Below are positions 1 to 6,039 of a stretch of DNA of 6,980 bases, one piece after another; position 1 is the stretch's first letter; each line of letters opens with the position of its first letter. Below the pieces are notes generated by a model. The model was not told where the DNA came from, searched no databases, and worked only from the letters and a program-made list of their open reading frames with translations. This DNA comes from Muribaculaceae bacterium (lineage in GTDB: Bacteria; Bacteroidota; Bacteroidia; Bacteroidales; Muribaculaceae), in NCBI GenBank assembly GCA_029060585.1, contig JAIDTS010000462.1:1-6980 (forward strand), given 5' to 3'. The position numbers and the translations under genes were made by a program.

Positions 1-179
1 CAATACGTCTTTCTCGCTTTTCCACAGTATTATTCTAATTTTCCTCGCCCTCAATCGGCAACGGCTGGATCTTGCAATCACGCGGAGTGCTCGGTCTGCT
101 TACCGATCCTTTACTTTTTCCTCATTGAATAGCGAATTGAAACAGACCTGACATTTGCCTCCGGGAATTTACTCTGATA
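1..179. other. Window-edge stretch with no intact gene
   Basis: No complete gene is seen. On the plus strand two frames stay open from the window edge (to a TAG near 130 and a TGA near 150), but their translations do not look like a known protein end. On the minus strand two short overlapping frames give protein-like text: one ends ...FNSLFNEEKVKDR and stops near 105, the other reads ...STPRDCKIQPLPIEGEEN and stops near 36. They could be the frameshifted tail of a decayed gene, but both are under 30 codons, so this is only a suspicion. No convincing terminator for the minus-strand lipoprotein gene is visible here. Confidence 0.3.
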
Positions 180-1016
180 TTATGCCGTCAGGTCTTTGAA
201 AAGCCAAAGCAAATACTTCTCTCCATCGTTGGATTTGGTCGGAAACTGCCTGCTGATCCAAACATCATAATTCATGACGGGATTGATCGATGATGATTCC
301 GTTATAAAATCCAATTGTCCGGAGGTCACCATCTGGTAATCCTGCGGAATCAAATTCTTGTAAGACTCAGGAAAACTATCGGAATCCTTGCTGTTCCACA
401 CTATAACACCTTGGTCCTTCGTCTTCATATCTGCATCCTGCTTAAACCATCTGTGTCCGGAGCTACTAGAGAAAAGATAATACCGACAATCCCTAAAACT
501 ATAGGCTTTATCGTTTTTGAGATCCTTCTCAATTTCATCTGTTTTATCAGCGTCAATCGCATAGACGAAATCAGGATCGATATACATGCCCTGACCAAAA
601 TACCAGGCAGGAATGAAATTTAACGGCAGTCCTTCGGAATCCTTTTTTTCTCTATAGACCACTTCCATCAGCTTGTACTCGGTCCATGCCGGATCGCCCC
701 TCCTGTCATCGAGGTAACTGGTCTCACTGATACGAATACGGTATTCATATCCCTCCACATATTCAAAACCGCCGATTACTCCCATAGCCTCCCAAGAAGA
801 TGATTCATCGCGCTTCACGGCAAATACTTCAGACATAAAATTGTAACCTGATGATGTAAGTACTCCAGGGAGTTTCACGGAGGCAACAGTAAGCTCATAC
901 TCCTTATAGCCGGTTGTTTTCTGCCCTTCCTCATCCATATCCGAGACACAAGAAGGAATACCCAAGACTGTCAGCAATATCATCAACAGCATACTTAACA
1001 GATCCTTACATTTCAT
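180..1016 (-). CDS. DUF4377-type lipoprotein
   Basis: Predicted exported lipoprotein of 278 residues with no known enzymatic role. Residues 1-22 form a signal peptide with a basic start (MKCK) and a hydrophobic core. They end in a lipobox-like IPSC, so Cys23 would be lipidated. The acidic stretch just after it (SDMDEE, 25-30) resembles the lipoprotein export signal that sends Bacteroidota lipoproteins to the cell surface, so surface exposure is plausible. Residues about 38-122 match the DUF4377 pattern: a tryptophan, then IGGFEYVEGYEYRIRI, then a YKLMEVV strand. About 150 further residues (129-278), rich in Trp, Tyr and Asp, follow and I do not recognise them. The gene is divergent from the sigma-factor operon with a 180-bp spacer. 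No Bacteroidales consensus promoter was found upstream on this strand. The DUF4377 call is from memory of the family pattern. Confidence 0.8.
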   Translation of the reverse strand: MKCKDLLSMLLMILLTVLGIPSCVSDMDEEGQKTTGYKEYELTVASVKLPGVLTSSGYNFMSEVFAVKRDESSSWEAMGVIGGFEYVEGYEYRIRISETSYLDDRRGDPAWTEYKLMEVVYREKKDSEGLPLNFIPAWYFGQGMYIDPDFVYAIDADKTDEIEKDLKNDKAYSFRDCRYYLFSSSSGHRWFKQDADMKTKDQGVIVWNSKDSDSFPESYKNLIPQDYQMVTSGQLDFITESSSINPVMNYDVWISRQFPTKSNDGEKYLLWLFKDLTA

Positions 1017-1123
1017 ATATCATAAGTTTTACTTGTTTCATAATTAAGATAATGAAAACACATAAATACTGCATGCCAATAAATGAAGTTGTTTAAACTT
1101 ATTTACGAATAATACTTATTATT

Positions 1124-1157
1124 TCGATTTGTTTCGATAAAATTTGTAACAAATCGA
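1124..1157. repeat. Perfect 10-bp inverted repeat upstream of the sigma gene
   Basis: The left arm TCGATTTGTT (1124-1133) and right arm AACAAATCGA (1148-1157) are exact reverse complements separated by 14 bp. A related direct repeat TTTCGAT occurs at 1122-1128 and 1132-1138, exactly 10 bp apart, about one helical turn. The element ends 39 bp before the sigma-factor ATG, in the only non-coding spacer serving the operon. This makes an operator or the binding region of an autoregulated promoter plausible. The AT-rich arms and long loop argue against a terminator. The function is inference; the symmetry is directly visible. Confidence 0.6.
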
Positions 1158-1168
1158 CGACATAATAC

Positions 1169-1190
1169 GTCAGTATAGAAATAATCTGAC
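1169..1190. repeat. Short inverted repeat just before the sigma start codon
   Basis: GTCAG (1169-1173) and CTGAC (1186-1190) are exact reverse complements with a 12-bp loop, ending 6 bp before the ATG at 1197. If transcribed, the stem would sit where ribosomes load, so it could affect translation of the sigma factor. A 5-bp match can easily arise by chance. Confidence 0.25.
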
Positions 1191-1196
1191 AGAAAC

Positions 1197-1697
1197 ATGA
1201 CCGACGGAGAATTCAAACGGATATTGCTTCCCCAGTATCGACAAATGTACGCCACTGCATTTGCGATTCTCCGTGACCCAGATGATGCCTCCGATGCTGT
1301 CCAGGACACCATTTCGGCATTATGGCAAAAACACAAGAGAATGGTGGTGCCCGAAAATGTCGGTGCATTCTGCAACCGAACCATCAGAAACCATTGCATA
1401 GACCGTATCCGACAGAATTCTAACAGGTTTTTTGACAGAATCACCAGCTTATACCTAATGATTCCTTCCGATACCTCGACAGATTCTGAAGCTTCATTTA
1501 CCTCTACATCCTCACTGATCATGAAATACCTCGCACAACTAAACGAAAGATACAGGAAAGTGCTTACCCTCAGCATATTCAGTCAACTCTCAAACAATGA
1601 GATTAGCGATGCTACAGGAGAATCTCCGGAAAACGTAAGGGTTATCCTGAGCAGAGGAAGAAAAACCATCAAAGAATTCCTGAAGAATGAAAAATAA
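1197..1697 (+). CDS. ECF-family RNA polymerase sigma factor
   Basis: Sigma-70 family factor of the extracytoplasmic function class, 166 residues, a usual length for the class. It should bind core RNA polymerase and redirect it to a small set of promoters. Region 2 spans about residues 10-73: DASDAVQDTISALW (30-43) is the core-binding segment, and AFCNRTIRNHCIDRIR (57-72) is the -10 recognition helix area. A Ser/Thr-rich linker (about 88-106) leads to region 4 (107-163), with the helix-turn-helix LSNNEISDATGESPENVRVI (131-150) followed by the basic SRGRKTIKEFL. No extra sensory domain is present. The stop overlaps the start of the next gene by 11 bp, the usual arrangement for a sigma and its membrane-bound partner. 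It is likely autoregulated through the upstream spacer, which holds an inverted repeat. The target promoters cannot be told from the sequence. Confidence 0.93.
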   Translation: MTDGEFKRILLPQYRQMYATAFAILRDPDDASDAVQDTISALWQKHKRMVVPENVGAFCNRTIRNHCIDRIRQNSNRFFDRITSLYLMIPSDTSTDSEASFTSTSSLIMKYLAQLNERYRKVLTLSIFSQLSNNEISDATGESPENVRVILSRGRKTIKEFLKNEK

Positions 1698-2367
1698 CCT
1701 CGACATAGACAAACTGCAGGTCCTGCTTAATAAATTTTATGAAGCGGAGACAACACCTGAGGAGGAAAGACTCATAGAGAATTTCTTCTCAGAGAAAGAT
1801 GCTGATGAAATTCCACCGGATCTGGCATACGATCAAGAACTCTTCCTTTCAATGGATGAGCTTCGCCCCTATCCTACCGACATGGAGATTCCTGAAACTC
1901 TTATTGAAAGAATATCAGCAATTACAAAGGAATCCGATGAAAAAAAGTCAGGCAAGACTCATAGGAAATGGAAAAAGGCGATAGCCTACGCAACGATCGG
2001 GATCTGTGCCTGTATGGTTCTTACGTTTGGCATAGAATGGGGTTCTACCGTTATTCCAACTGAGCATCCTACAAGTCTTCAGGCGAGACATTCCAAGCCT
2101 AATGACGTGTCAGAGCAATCTGTCGAGAAGCAAAAGCCAATGGCTGAGGAAACAAATATTCGCAGAATAATCAATGAAAGCATAACTGATAAGGATGTCA
2201 TGAACGATGGTTATGTAGAAATTACAGATCCGAAAGAGGCTGAAAGGATAGTAGCTGAGATCGGACGTCTTTTGACGACCAATTCGCAGAAGACAAATGA
2301 GGCGATCCAACAAGTGGGAAAAACAGTAGACGAATATAAACAACTAACTAAATCGATATTGCAATGA
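1687..2367 (+). CDS. Putative anti-sigma factor, single-pass membrane protein
   Basis: A 226-residue protein with one predicted transmembrane helix at about 98-118. A basic stretch (THRKWKK, 91-97) before it places the N-terminus in the cytoplasm and about 110 residues in the periplasm. The N-terminal segment (LLNKFYEAETTPEEERLIENFF, split as residues 13-22 and 23-34) resembles the short acidic helical start of many Bacteroidota anti-sigma proteins, which hold the sigma factor at the membrane. The C-terminal part (160-226) is predicted helical and Gln/Lys/Glu-rich, possibly a coiled coil; no FecR domain is seen. It starts inside the sigma gene (11-bp overlap) and its TGA overlaps the next ATG by 4 bp (ATGA, 2364-2367), implying translational coupling. 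The anti-sigma role is inferred from position, topology and the N-terminal pattern. A general sigma-linked membrane protein is the alternative. Confidence 0.72.
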   Translation: MKNNLDIDKLQVLLNKFYEAETTPEEERLIENFFSEKDADEIPPDLAYDQELFLSMDELRPYPTDMEIPETLIERISAITKESDEKKSGKTHRKWKKAIAYATIGICACMVLTFGIEWGSTVIPTEHPTSLQARHSKPNDVSEQSVEKQKPMAEETNIRRIINESITDKDVMNDGYVEITDPKEAERIVAEIGRLLTTNSQKTNEAIQQVGKTVDEYKQLTKSILQ

Positions 2368-2846
2368 CTCAGATCAAGTATATAATTGCAGCAATCCTTT
2401 GCCTGCTGTCAATAAATTGTCCGGCACAGCGCATGCTGTCGGAAGTAGCGTCGATGAAAGGTGTGAGCTCCGTCTATATCGGAAAGACCATGCTTAAGCT
2501 CGCCGGGGGCGCATCAATGTCGATCACAGGCAACAAATCGTCCATCGACCTTTCCAAACTTTTCAAAGACCTGACGTCGATCGAGGTAATTTCCTGCGAA
2601 GACAGAGGGGTGGCTGAGAAGGTGGAAAAGAAATGCAAAAGCATACTTTCCAGATATCCTATGGAGGTGCTCTCTGAAACATCGAGCGACGGCCAGAATG
2701 TACAGATTTCAGGCGTGTTCGATAAAGATGGCCGTAATCTTGAGACTCTGCTCATTGCCGTAACCGGCAAAAACGAGGCCTCTTTCATACTTCTGAAAGG
2801 CAAAATAGACATAGTGACGCTCAACAACGCAATATTGGTAGACTAA
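2364..2846 (+). CDS. DUF4252 domain exported protein
   Basis: A 160-residue predicted periplasmic protein. The signal peptide covers residues 1-21 and ends in CPA before Gln22, a common Bacteroidota signal peptidase I site. Cys19 is preceded by Asn, so it is not a good lipobox. The mature part follows the DUF4252 plan: GVSSVYIGKTMLKLAG (34-49), a central block around an ISCED motif, and a C-terminal strand pair LLIAVTG...SFILLKGKIDIVTLNNAI. The biochemical function of DUF4252 is unknown. From general knowledge, such proteins are often encoded next to ECF sigma factors in Bacteroidales, as here. It overlaps the upstream gene by 4 bp, and the next start codon lies 5 bp downstream, so it belongs to the sigma operon. 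Confidence 0.85.
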   Translation: MTQIKYIIAAILCLLSINCPAQRMLSEVASMKGVSSVYIGKTMLKLAGGASMSITGNKSSIDLSKLFKDLTSIEVISCEDRGVAEKVEKKCKSILSRYPMEVLSETSSDGQNVQISGVFDKDGRNLETLLIAVTGKNEASFILLKGKIDIVTLNNAILVD

Positions 2847-2851
2847 CACGC

Positions 2852-3460
2852 ATGACAATAATGAAAAGAACTACTTTTATTCTGACGCTCCTCCTTACCA
2901 GCCTCATTGCAAATGCATTGACAGTAGAGAAGCTTCTTAAAGGGTATCGGAATAAACCTGACATCCAATATAACGAGGTGAAAGGCAAGGAACTGAAGGC
3001 GCTCGCTGACAGTGTCTCGACAGAAGTAGAAAAAGAGGCTCTGCGAGATGCCAGGAAACTCGTTGTCATGGGATCGATGATGGATGAGGAACAGCTCAGA
3101 AAACTCTCCTCGAAGCTCAACACACTCGATGATTACAGTCTTGCATTGGAGTACACAGTGGATCTGCCGGAACAGTTTAATTCCGTTTCATCCGCACTCA
3201 ACGGACAGGAACCATCCGTCTCAGTAGACATCTACAGCAAGAATTCTTCCTCAAGCGAGTACTTGATCAAACCCGTCTTCCTCATAAACATGTGGGGAAT
3301 GGTAGCTTTAGCTTATCTCGACGGCAAGATAAAACCCGACACAGCCAAAGAATTCGTAGATGTGACATTTCACACAGGATATTCCTTATCGGCCTCCTCC
3401 GGCGAGACAGGTAAAAAACAGAGTGCCATCGAGCGCATAGACCACCAAAGGAATATCTAA
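2852..3460 (+). CDS. Second DUF4252-like exported protein, possibly the N-terminal part of a broken gene
   Basis: A 202-residue frame beginning 5 bp after the previous gene. ATG at 2852 or ATG at 2861 (MKRTTF...) could be the start; the second gives a more typical signal peptide. The signal peptide ends ANA before LTVEK (cleavage near residue 22). Residues about 23-170 resemble a diverged DUF4252: LLKGYRNKPDIQYNEVKG at the start, a central YSLALEY strand, an IYSKNSSSSEYLI strand, and ALAYLDGKIKPDTA near the end. DUF4252 proteins normally stop soon after that last motif. This frame instead runs on about 35 residues (ending GETGKKQSAIERIDHQRNI) to TAA at 3458-3460, and the macroglobulin/plug coding continues in the same frame directly after it. 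It may be a stand-alone gene or the signal-peptide-bearing front of a gene spanning 2852-5935. Confidence 0.7.
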   Translation: MTIMKRTTFILTLLLTSLIANALTVEKLLKGYRNKPDIQYNEVKGKELKALADSVSTEVEKEALRDARKLVVMGSMMDEEQLRKLSSKLNTLDDYSLALEYTVDLPEQFNSVSSALNGQEPSVSVDIYSKNSSSSEYLIKPVFLINMWGMVALAYLDGKIKPDTAKEFVDVTFHTGYSLSASSGETGKKQSAIERIDHQRNI

Positions 3461-3535
3461 CCACAGGAGAAACTACACGTAGTCACAGACCGCGACCTTT
3501 ACTGCGGAGGAGATACCATATGGCTTCGTGCCTTC

Positions 3536-5935
3536 GTGGTCGATGCGGACTCGCATCTGCAAACTGCCATTAGTAAATACGCTTACGTCGAACTCCTGAC
3601 GCCTTTCGGATTTGCTGAAAAACGTGTCAAACTTATGGAACGCGATGGTGTCTATGCCGGTTACATACCAGTTGACGAGAACGTTTATGAAGGGGACTAC
3701 ACGCTCGCAGCCTATACTGCCTATTCAGAAAATCAAGGACAGGACTACTTCTTTCGTAAACCTATCAAAATACTTGCACCCCAAAGCTCAAGATACCTGA
3801 TCGAATCCGAATTTTCATCAACAGGAGATGACGAAGTAAAAGGCAGATTCAAGCTTAAGGCGATCGACAGGGCTCCTATCAATTACAAGGTAATGTCGTG
3901 GACCATGCCAGACGGCAAAACTCTCGAAATGGCTCACGCCAAAAACGGGTTCAGCCGCAAATTCAATAGAAATAAGGATGAAAACGCAGTACTCGTGAAG
4001 TTTGGAGACTATGGAAGATATATAAATGTCGAGTATCCCGCCAATTCTATTGAAATCTCATTCTATCCTGAAGGAGGATGGCTTATAGGCGACCAACCCT
4101 GCACCGTCGCATTCAAGGCAACTGACGAGAATGGGAAAGGTGTACAGGCTTCCGGAATAATCAAAACCGGAAGCGGCGAGGAAATTGCAGAATTTCATAC
4201 AGTCCACAACGGAATGGGAAGCGTGACTTTCGTCCCTGAATACGGGGAATCTTACATCGCTTACTATACAGAACCGGACGGCACATCCCGTTCTGTACAG
4301 ATAGGCTCGCCCAAAGAGGGGGCTGCGGCCTTACGTTACGTCTCCAGCGGATCGAAAGGGATATTCAGCGTAGCCGGAGGAGAGGATCGGGAACTCGAAC
4401 TGGTAGTGGCACTGCGAGGTGCGGGAATGCTAAGCGCCCCAATTTCAGCAAATACGCCGCTTTCTTTTGACAAAGCCGAGATGCCAGTAGGACTCTATCA
4501 GGCCTTCCTTGTCTCAAAAAGCGACAATGCAGTGATCAGCGAAAGGATTTTCTTCATAGGAGCAGACAGAAAAGCACCTGAGATATCCGCGCTCAGCAAG
4601 GATTCCACCACAATACTACTGCAAATGCCCAAAGGATTTACAGCAGACTGCACGGTACGTATTACCAATGGAAAAATTCCCTTTTCAAACGATGGCTTCG
4701 ACCTGCGCACACAGCTTATGCTCCAGAGCGAGCTGAGAGGCCGCATCGAGAATCCTTCATATTATTTCAAAAACAATGACCGTGAGACTGAGAAAAACCT
4801 CGACCTGCTCATGATGGTGAATGGCTGGAGCCGATATAATTTTCCGGAGGCCATTCAAGGAAAATATGAAGAACCGCTACTTCCTCTCGAGATAGGACAG
4901 GAAATAGCAGGTCAGGTCCGTTCTCGATGGAAAAACTCTCCGATTGAGGGAGTCTTGGTGAACGCGATTGCGCCTAAAAACAAATTTGGAACATTTGCTG
5001 AAACAGACAGCGACGGAGTATTCCGCCTCAACGGGTTTGACCTGCCTGAAGGAACCTCATTTATTGTGAAAGCCATGAATGAAAAGGGAGGACTTGAGAC
5101 AAACTACGAAATATTCGAAGAGCAGTATCCGGAAATAGAAATCCTTAAAAACGACATACCTGTGAGAACAAGCGACGAGATAGCTGAATTCTTCAAAAAC
5201 AGCCGTTGGATATTGCTTGACGAAGTGAAAGTCCAGGCGTTCAAGTCAAGCAACGACGATATATATGCCAATTTCGCATCTTTCTCAAGAAGTGCTGATG
5301 ACATGAAGGTGAGAGGCATAACATCTATCGAGCAGGCACTTAGAGGAATTGGAGGAATCGCCAACGTCATGGACCATCTGAAGTGGAGAAATTCAGAGGT
5401 AATCTATTATATAGACGGTAATCTATTTGATCCACAAGGATTAGCAAGCCTGCTTTACGATGTAGGCGGATTTTCCTATGGCCGACCATTCGCCCAGGCA
5501 GGACAGTCAAGAGGAGGAACCACACTGTATAGTCCGACACTTTCCGAAGTGGCGACCGCAGTACCATTCAATTCCATCGAAAGAATAGACTTCATCCGTC
5601 CGGAACACAGTCTGGTATTAGGTCCTTCCTATGGACGTGCCGCGGTGCTAATAACTACCAAGTCGGGCAACCAGGTGAATTGGGAACGCCAGTTCGAACT
5701 GAAAGACTATCTTCCACTCGGATATCAGAAATACAAGGAATATGCAAGTCCTATCCTTTCCGTAGACTCCGACGAATATGACCTTCAGACCCATCCTACC
5801 CTTCTCTGGCTCCCATCCGTAAAGTTTGATGATAGCGGAAAGGTTATAGATCTTAAATTTCCGGTTAGGTCAGACTACCGCTTAGTAATCGAGGGCCTTG
5901 CAGACGATGGAGGGATAATCTTTGAATCATACTGA
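3536..5935 (+). CDS. Macroglobulin/plug-type large envelope protein, without its natural start
   Basis: A frame of 799 residues from GTG 3536; related coding actually extends back to 3461. This class of large Bacteroidota envelope proteins has macroglobulin-like beta domains, a carboxypeptidase-regulatory-like domain and a TonB-receptor-plug-like domain but no beta barrel; their function is not established. Seen here, numbered from GTG: an MG2-like part with YVELL (17-21) and DYTLAAYTAY (54-63); SFYPEGGW (175-182) opening the next beta domain; IAGQV...GVLVNA to about 517 as the regulatory-like domain; LDEVKVQAF (561-569), YYIDGNL, ERIDFIRPEH (682-691) and AAVLITTKSG as the plug-like domain; and a closing TLLWLP (755-760) region. 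The GTG falls after the conserved PQEK...GGDTIWLRAF motif and there is no signal peptide, so this start is doubtful. A GGAGGAG at 3506-3512 is too far upstream to support it. Confidence 0.75.
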   Translation: MVDADSHLQTAISKYAYVELLTPFGFAEKRVKLMERDGVYAGYIPVDENVYEGDYTLAAYTAYSENQGQDYFFRKPIKILAPQSSRYLIESEFSSTGDDEVKGRFKLKAIDRAPINYKVMSWTMPDGKTLEMAHAKNGFSRKFNRNKDENAVLVKFGDYGRYINVEYPANSIEISFYPEGGWLIGDQPCTVAFKATDENGKGVQASGIIKTGSGEEIAEFHTVHNGMGSVTFVPEYGESYIAYYTEPDGTSRSVQIGSPKEGAAALRYVSSGSKGIFSVAGGEDRELELVVALRGAGMLSAPISANTPLSFDKAEMPVGLYQAFLVSKSDNAVISERIFFIGADRKAPEISALSKDSTTILLQMPKGFTADCTVRITNGKIPFSNDGFDLRTQLMLQSELRGRIENPSYYFKNNDRETEKNLDLLMMVNGWSRYNFPEAIQGKYEEPLLPLEIGQEIAGQVRSRWKNSPIEGVLVNAIAPKNKFGTFAETDSDGVFRLNGFDLPEGTSFIVKAMNEKGGLETNYEIFEEQYPEIEILKNDIPVRTSDEIAEFFKNSRWILLDEVKVQAFKSSNDDIYANFASFSRSADDMKVRGITSIEQALRGIGGIANVMDHLKWRNSEVIYYIDGNLFDPQGLASLLYDVGGFSYGRPFAQAGQSRGGTTLYSPTLSEVATAVPFNSIERIDFIRPEHSLVLGPSYGRAAVLITTKSGNQVNWERQFELKDYLPLGYQKYKEYASPILSVDSDEYDLQTHPTLLWLPSVKFDDSGKVIDLKFPVRSDYRLVIEGLADDGGIIFESY

Positions 5936-5982
5936 CGATAAAGAAAACCGTAAGGGACCACGTCAGTTGAAATGAGATAAAA

Positions 5983-6015
5983 TTTGGTAATGTCAGAGAT
6001 TTGGATTATCTTTGC
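5983..6015 (+). promoter_or_regulatory. Bacteroidales primary-sigma promoter for the GH51 gene
   Basis: The -33 element TTTG (5983-5986) and the -7 element TATCTTTGC (6007-6015) are separated by 20 bp. They match the Bacteroides consensus TTTG, 19-21 bp, TAnnTTTG. Transcription would begin near 6021, giving a leader of only about 20 nt before the ATG at 6040. No strong terminator is seen between the upstream stop (5935) and this promoter, so some read-through from the sigma operon is possible. Confidence 0.8.
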
Positions 6016-6039
6016 ATCTGAATTTTATAACCAACAGAC

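Larger units (their letters stand above)
2852..5935 (+). pseudogene. Possible single gene interrupted by TAA at 3458-3460
   Basis: The frames 2852-3460 and 3536-5935 are in the same register: only the TAA at 3458-3460 separates them over 1028 codons. The 25 codons after the stop encode PQEK (3461-3472), TDRD (3485-3496) and GGDTIWLRAF (3506-3535), the usual opening motif of the macroglobulin/plug family. They contain no ATG, GTG or TTG. The only signal peptide is the one at 2852. The simplest reading is one exported protein of about 1027 residues carrying a nonsense change. Alternatives are a deletion that joined a DUF4252 gene to the beheaded plug gene, a sequencing error, or stop readthrough. 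A short off-frame reading EYLT at 3451-3462 resembles a natural lead-in to PQEK, so a pair of small compensating indels is also possible. TAA ends the neighbouring genes normally, so recoding of the genetic code is unlikely. Confidence 0.55.

Noticed and set aside
91..106. Hairpin TCGGT...ACCGA followed by a T-rich stretch as a terminator
   Set aside because: The stem is only 5 bp and the T run is broken by C and A. It is oriented for a plus-strand gene that is not visible.
1103..1576. A 157-codon minus-strand frame over the sigma gene
   Set aside because: The opposite strand encodes a clear ECF sigma factor; the antisense translation has no recognisable domain.
3413..3418. A run of six A (AAA AAA) as a programmed frameshift site explaining the stop at 3458
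   Set aside because: The phase does not give a standard slippery heptamer. The downstream coding is in the original frame, so a single -1 or +1 shift would not reach it.
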